Below are positions 61,007-64,000 of a DNA stretch of 64,000 nt, piece after piece. The DNA is taken from the NCBI GenBank assembly GCA_963678705.1, contig OY783206.1, forward strand, positions 9,931,807 to 9,995,806, written 5' to 3'. Source of the stretch: Panorpa germanica (Eukaryota > Arthropoda > Insecta > Mecoptera > Panorpidae). A program made the translations under genes and the position numbers. Below the pieces are notes generated by a model. It saw nothing but the letters and a program-made list of their open reading frames with translations. It made no database searches and had not been told where the DNA came from. Numbering within the stretch: position 1 is the first letter of the stretch; each line of letters starts with the position of its first letter.

Positions 61007-62090
61007 TATATTATTTAACATGTATGAGTAGGTTGGTGGTTTACAAACTAAAATGAACAAATGTGTTGTTAGTCAAATTGATGAGCGTTATTGTTTATAA
61101 ACAATTGTCAAACTATTTGCCCTAGTTATGTTTAACATATTTGAATAATATGCAATTGCAACAGACTTGTGCTATAACACAACTTTGTTACTTGCTATTA
61201 TTGTGAGAGACATACAAATACTTTTTTGAAATTAAAAGAAAATCAAAAATTTGACAGAGATGTCTTCGTGGCCCATCTTTTCAACTATTATGACGTCATT
61301 ACTTGTGTTCATTATGATTGGAAAAGAGTTATTGAAATTTAATTCGTGAATAGTTTAATTAATAAAATATTCTATAATATTGTACATTTCAAAATTATTT
61401 TAGTTTAAACGTTCGCGCCTTAATTATTTTCACTTGAGTCTATCAGTTCTATGGGTTGTGTCACCATAGCATTTGTCTTGTGCGCAGTTGAAAATGTATT
61501 GCCAGTAATTCACGAAATATAGTACGAAACAGTTGGCCTTATAAAGTAGAGAGAAACAAGGTTATATTATTGAATAATTTTCTAATTTCTAATTTTACGT
61601 ACCGATTTATAGAACAATTTTCTTAAATTTAAGATTCATTTCACAACCCATTTGAAGAGTATTGAAAACGCGCATGGAGAAGGCGCAAAGAACTCATGCG
61701 CACAAGAAACGCTTTTTGTTTTATTTTTTCTTTTAAATAATTCCCAATTTATAATTATTTTTCCTTTTGTTACACAGCCGTAATATGTATTGGATAATAT
61801 AAAAATGTATGTTTTTAAAATTTAACGGTTTTATATATATGTACATATATATTTGGCTGCCAAATCGATTTATTATTCTCAAATGACAATGCGTGCATTT
61901 TGCGAGAAAGCACGTGCACGTTATGTCACTGAAATTGTATGTCACTGGACAAAAATTCTACAAAATTCGAATTGAAATTTCTTTTTTAATATATCTAAAT
62001 AATAATCACAATAGAAAAAGCAAAAATTTACGCAGATATGCGCAGATAAAACTACGTTTGGTACTTTCACACTCTCACCTGGGGCCCTAT
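61007..62090. other. Non-coding stretch
   Basis: AT-rich. Open frames at 61733-62096 on both strands lack any domain or splice support. Confidence 0.4.
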
Positions 62091-62091
62091 T

Positions 62092-62224
62092 TTTGAGTCT
62101 TGGGAGCAATCATCGTACTCTTACATCATACTCTTTTAAAAGTGATTCGTAAAATGTTTCACTCATATAAATCAGATCTGTTCGATCACGATCATTGTTC
62201 GCAAGATTCAGGAATACGGGCCCT
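62092..62224. mobile_element. Short MITE with GGGCCC ends
   Basis: GGGCCCTATTTTTGAGTCTT and (complement) AGGGCCCGTATTCCTGAATC are inverted ends 133 bases apart. The interior carries GATCACGATCATTG and an AT-rich core. No clear duplication beyond CCTG/CTGG. Confidence 0.7.
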
Positions 62225-63060
62225 GGTACGATGACATACTTGCTGTTATTCATGTATTCAAATTATTTTTATCAAAATTCATCCAATAATTTAGCATATT
62301 CAAATGCTCATTGGACCACGATCGGCCAATATGACCTAGCAGTTGAAATCATTGTAAATGGTGCATGGTGCTAGAGTACAGTATCTTCGAATTTGTTGGT
62401 TTCAAGTTATATTGATTATATACATACATAATTGTACACTTATTTGTAGTGCACATAATTTGACACGCAAATATTGCCGACAGGATAACTAAATTTGAAA
62501 AATGAGAAATGCTCATCCGTTATATATTTTTAAATCTAATGTCATTAATTAATGCCATAATTATGGACGTATAAATGTGAAGATAAGCCCTCAGATTGCT
62601 TCATAGAGTCCCATTTAGAAATATATTACAATTCAGTAGATAAAAGAGAACAGGACAGACGTAAGTCGATACCAAGGATACATTTGCTGATAAAATCTGT
62701 ATACAGGACTAGTTATACGTCAATGTATTCGGCATATGTTTTGATAAAGAAAGGGCTACCTAGCCGTTACAAAGAGAAGACGATGAAAAGGAAGTTGTTG
62801 AACAGAGAAATGCATGGGATAAATACAGGTTACATTTTCGAGTATAACAAAAGGATCTTAAGTATTTAATGTAATTAGATACTCCTGCATTACAACACTA
62901 CAATTTACAACGTTTGAAGTTAGTAATAACAAACGTGCATCTACTAATAAACAACACTTTGAACCTTCTTTAGTTTACCAGACACTTTCATTGCTTTTGT
63001 TGTGTTTTGTGTCTTCAAGGTTCGCTTTGGTGTTTTATGCCTTTGAAACAAATCGTAAAC
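62225..63060. other. Non-coding stretch
   Basis: The frame at 62684-62869 is basic and open but without splice sites. No gene is supported. Confidence 0.35.
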
Positions 63061-63079
63061 GCATTCAGTTGTGGAATTT

Positions 63080-63250
63080 CATCTTCGCGACAAAAGACAA
63101 CAGAAAACTGCTGCAGTCACAACGCAGCGGGAGCAACAAAAGTCAGTCCGGTACCAGTACCCAGCACCAGCATCAGCGGTGCATGAAGACGACGAACGAT
63201 GCTCGAGCTCGGGAGTTACCGCGACTTACAGAGTCAAATAAAGCCATAAA
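63080..63250. promoter_or_regulatory. GC-rich island, possible 5' exon or promoter
   Basis: This block is clearly GC-richer than its flanks, with many CG steps (CAACGCAGCGGG, GACGACGAACGATGCTCGAG). On the - strand a donor-like CTCT|gtaagtcgcgg lies at 63225-63235. It could be the 5' UTR exon or promoter of the gene whose coding exon is at 60088. The 91-residue + strand frame through it has no recognised domain. Confidence 0.25.
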
Positions 63251-63546
63251 ACTCGATTGTTTGTGATTTTAAAATTGAAAGCTGGCATTTTTATTACTTG
63301 TTTTCACTAAACTTATGCGCGTCGTTTAAATAAACATATAGCGGAGATCGCTGTTAACTGCCAGTAGTAAATTATCTTAATAAAACTTCGTGTTAAGGGG
63401 TGTTTGAAATTAAGGGTGGCCGCAGACACGACAGTTTTAATGACCTGTTTTGTATTAGTACGCTTCATCATGAAATAAAGCTTCGTTCCACTCTTTCCGA
63501 AACTAAATTATGCATGTATCCCAGCAAGTTCTGGATATATGCATCT

Positions 63547-63984
63547 GCGTAATGCATAGAGGTATAAGAATAGAGTGCGCAAGAGGTTGAATACTGTGAT
63601 AAAGGCAAAAAGAGAGATAGCCCCGAAGTCCTCTGTGTCTCTTTCGAGCCGAGTACTGTGATTGACTGCCGGGCTTACGAAAATATAGCTATTCTAGAGC
63701 CATGTTGCGTCAGAGTGGGGGCCTGTCTGTGTCTTTATTTATTTTAAAATTTACTGTATACTACACGTACTCACTATTACAAATATTTTAATTTTTATTT
63801 TAACTATAGCGTCTGCTTGCTTGTTTATCCCCTACCATACCGCATAAAGCCAGCAGCAGGGGTTCGACTAGGAAAAAACAGATAGGACTCTCGGTAGGCT
63901 ATCTCTCTCTTTGCCTTTATCGCTTCCTCTTACACGCGGTCGTACATTTCGCGTACTTTATTCTTATATCTCTATGGCGTAATG
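63547..63984 (+). mobile_element. MITE family H, copy 2, with exact 8-base duplication
   Basis: GCGTAATG at 63547-63554 and 63977-63984 flanks a 422-base element running from CATAGAGGTATAAGAATAGA to TATTCTTATATCTCTATG. Exact 8-base duplication fits hAT or P-type transposition. It carries an extra block at about 63660-63780 (GACTGCCGGGCTTACGAAAA onward) absent from 27655-27929. Confidence 0.9.
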
Positions 63985-64000
63985 AGTCAATGTTAAAACA

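Overview
The window is AT-rich eukaryotic nuclear DNA, almost certainly from an insect and probably from a lepidopteran; the order is a guess. The reasons are a split gene with GT-AG introns and an arthropod-style initiator, copia-type and several LINE-type retrotransposon remains, Helitron-like insertions ending in CTAG, and a dense load of short inverted-repeat elements (MITEs) flanked by TAA/TTA or 8-bp duplications. There are no bacterial operons, rRNA genes or CRISPR arrays. Most long open frames are by-products of repeats or of AT-rich sequence.

The main gene runs on the + strand. A promoter-like initiator near 7163 leads to a first coding exon at 7451-7675 (signal peptide, then an acidic spacer and the start of a cysteine-rich region). 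A second coding exon lies at 28239-28304 and a third candidate at 34136-34219. The cysteine pattern, and a segment that looks like the start of a WAP domain, suggest an anosmin-1 (Kallmann syndrome protein, Kal1) homologue, a secreted extracellular-matrix protein. The reading phases of exons 2 and 3 do not join, so at least one exon between them is missing or unseen. The WAP and fibronectin-III exons expected downstream were not found and may lie outside the window. The gene therefore has a first intron of about 20.6 kb and very long later introns, filled with transposable elements.

A second gene begins on the - strand near the right end: a well-formed exon at 60088-59927 with an ATG, a 53-codon open frame, a good acceptor and a consensus donor. 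I do not recognise its product. A hydrophobic exon-like open frame at 38300-38522 resembles part of an insect chemoreceptor. An exon-like island at 43124-43291 remains unexplained.

Layout: 0-7 kb holds repeats, including a TTAA-flanked MITE, a copia 5' end, a TAA-flanked MITE and a LINE 3' end. 7.1-7.7 kb is the Kal1-like promoter and exon 1. 7.7-28.2 kb is intron 1, with three related TAA/TTA MITE families, a large foldback element and two target-site-flanked LINE fragments. 23.4-28 kb holds another MITE, a Helitron and an 8-bp-duplication family member. 28-34.2 kb spans exons 2-3. 34-60 kb is repeat-rich intron or intergenic DNA. 60-64 kb holds the - strand exon, a tRNA-like SINE head, a small MITE and a second 8-bp-duplication element. 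I found no convincing novel biological system; the most informative signals are the exact target-site duplications, the related MITE families and the unrecognised - strand exon.
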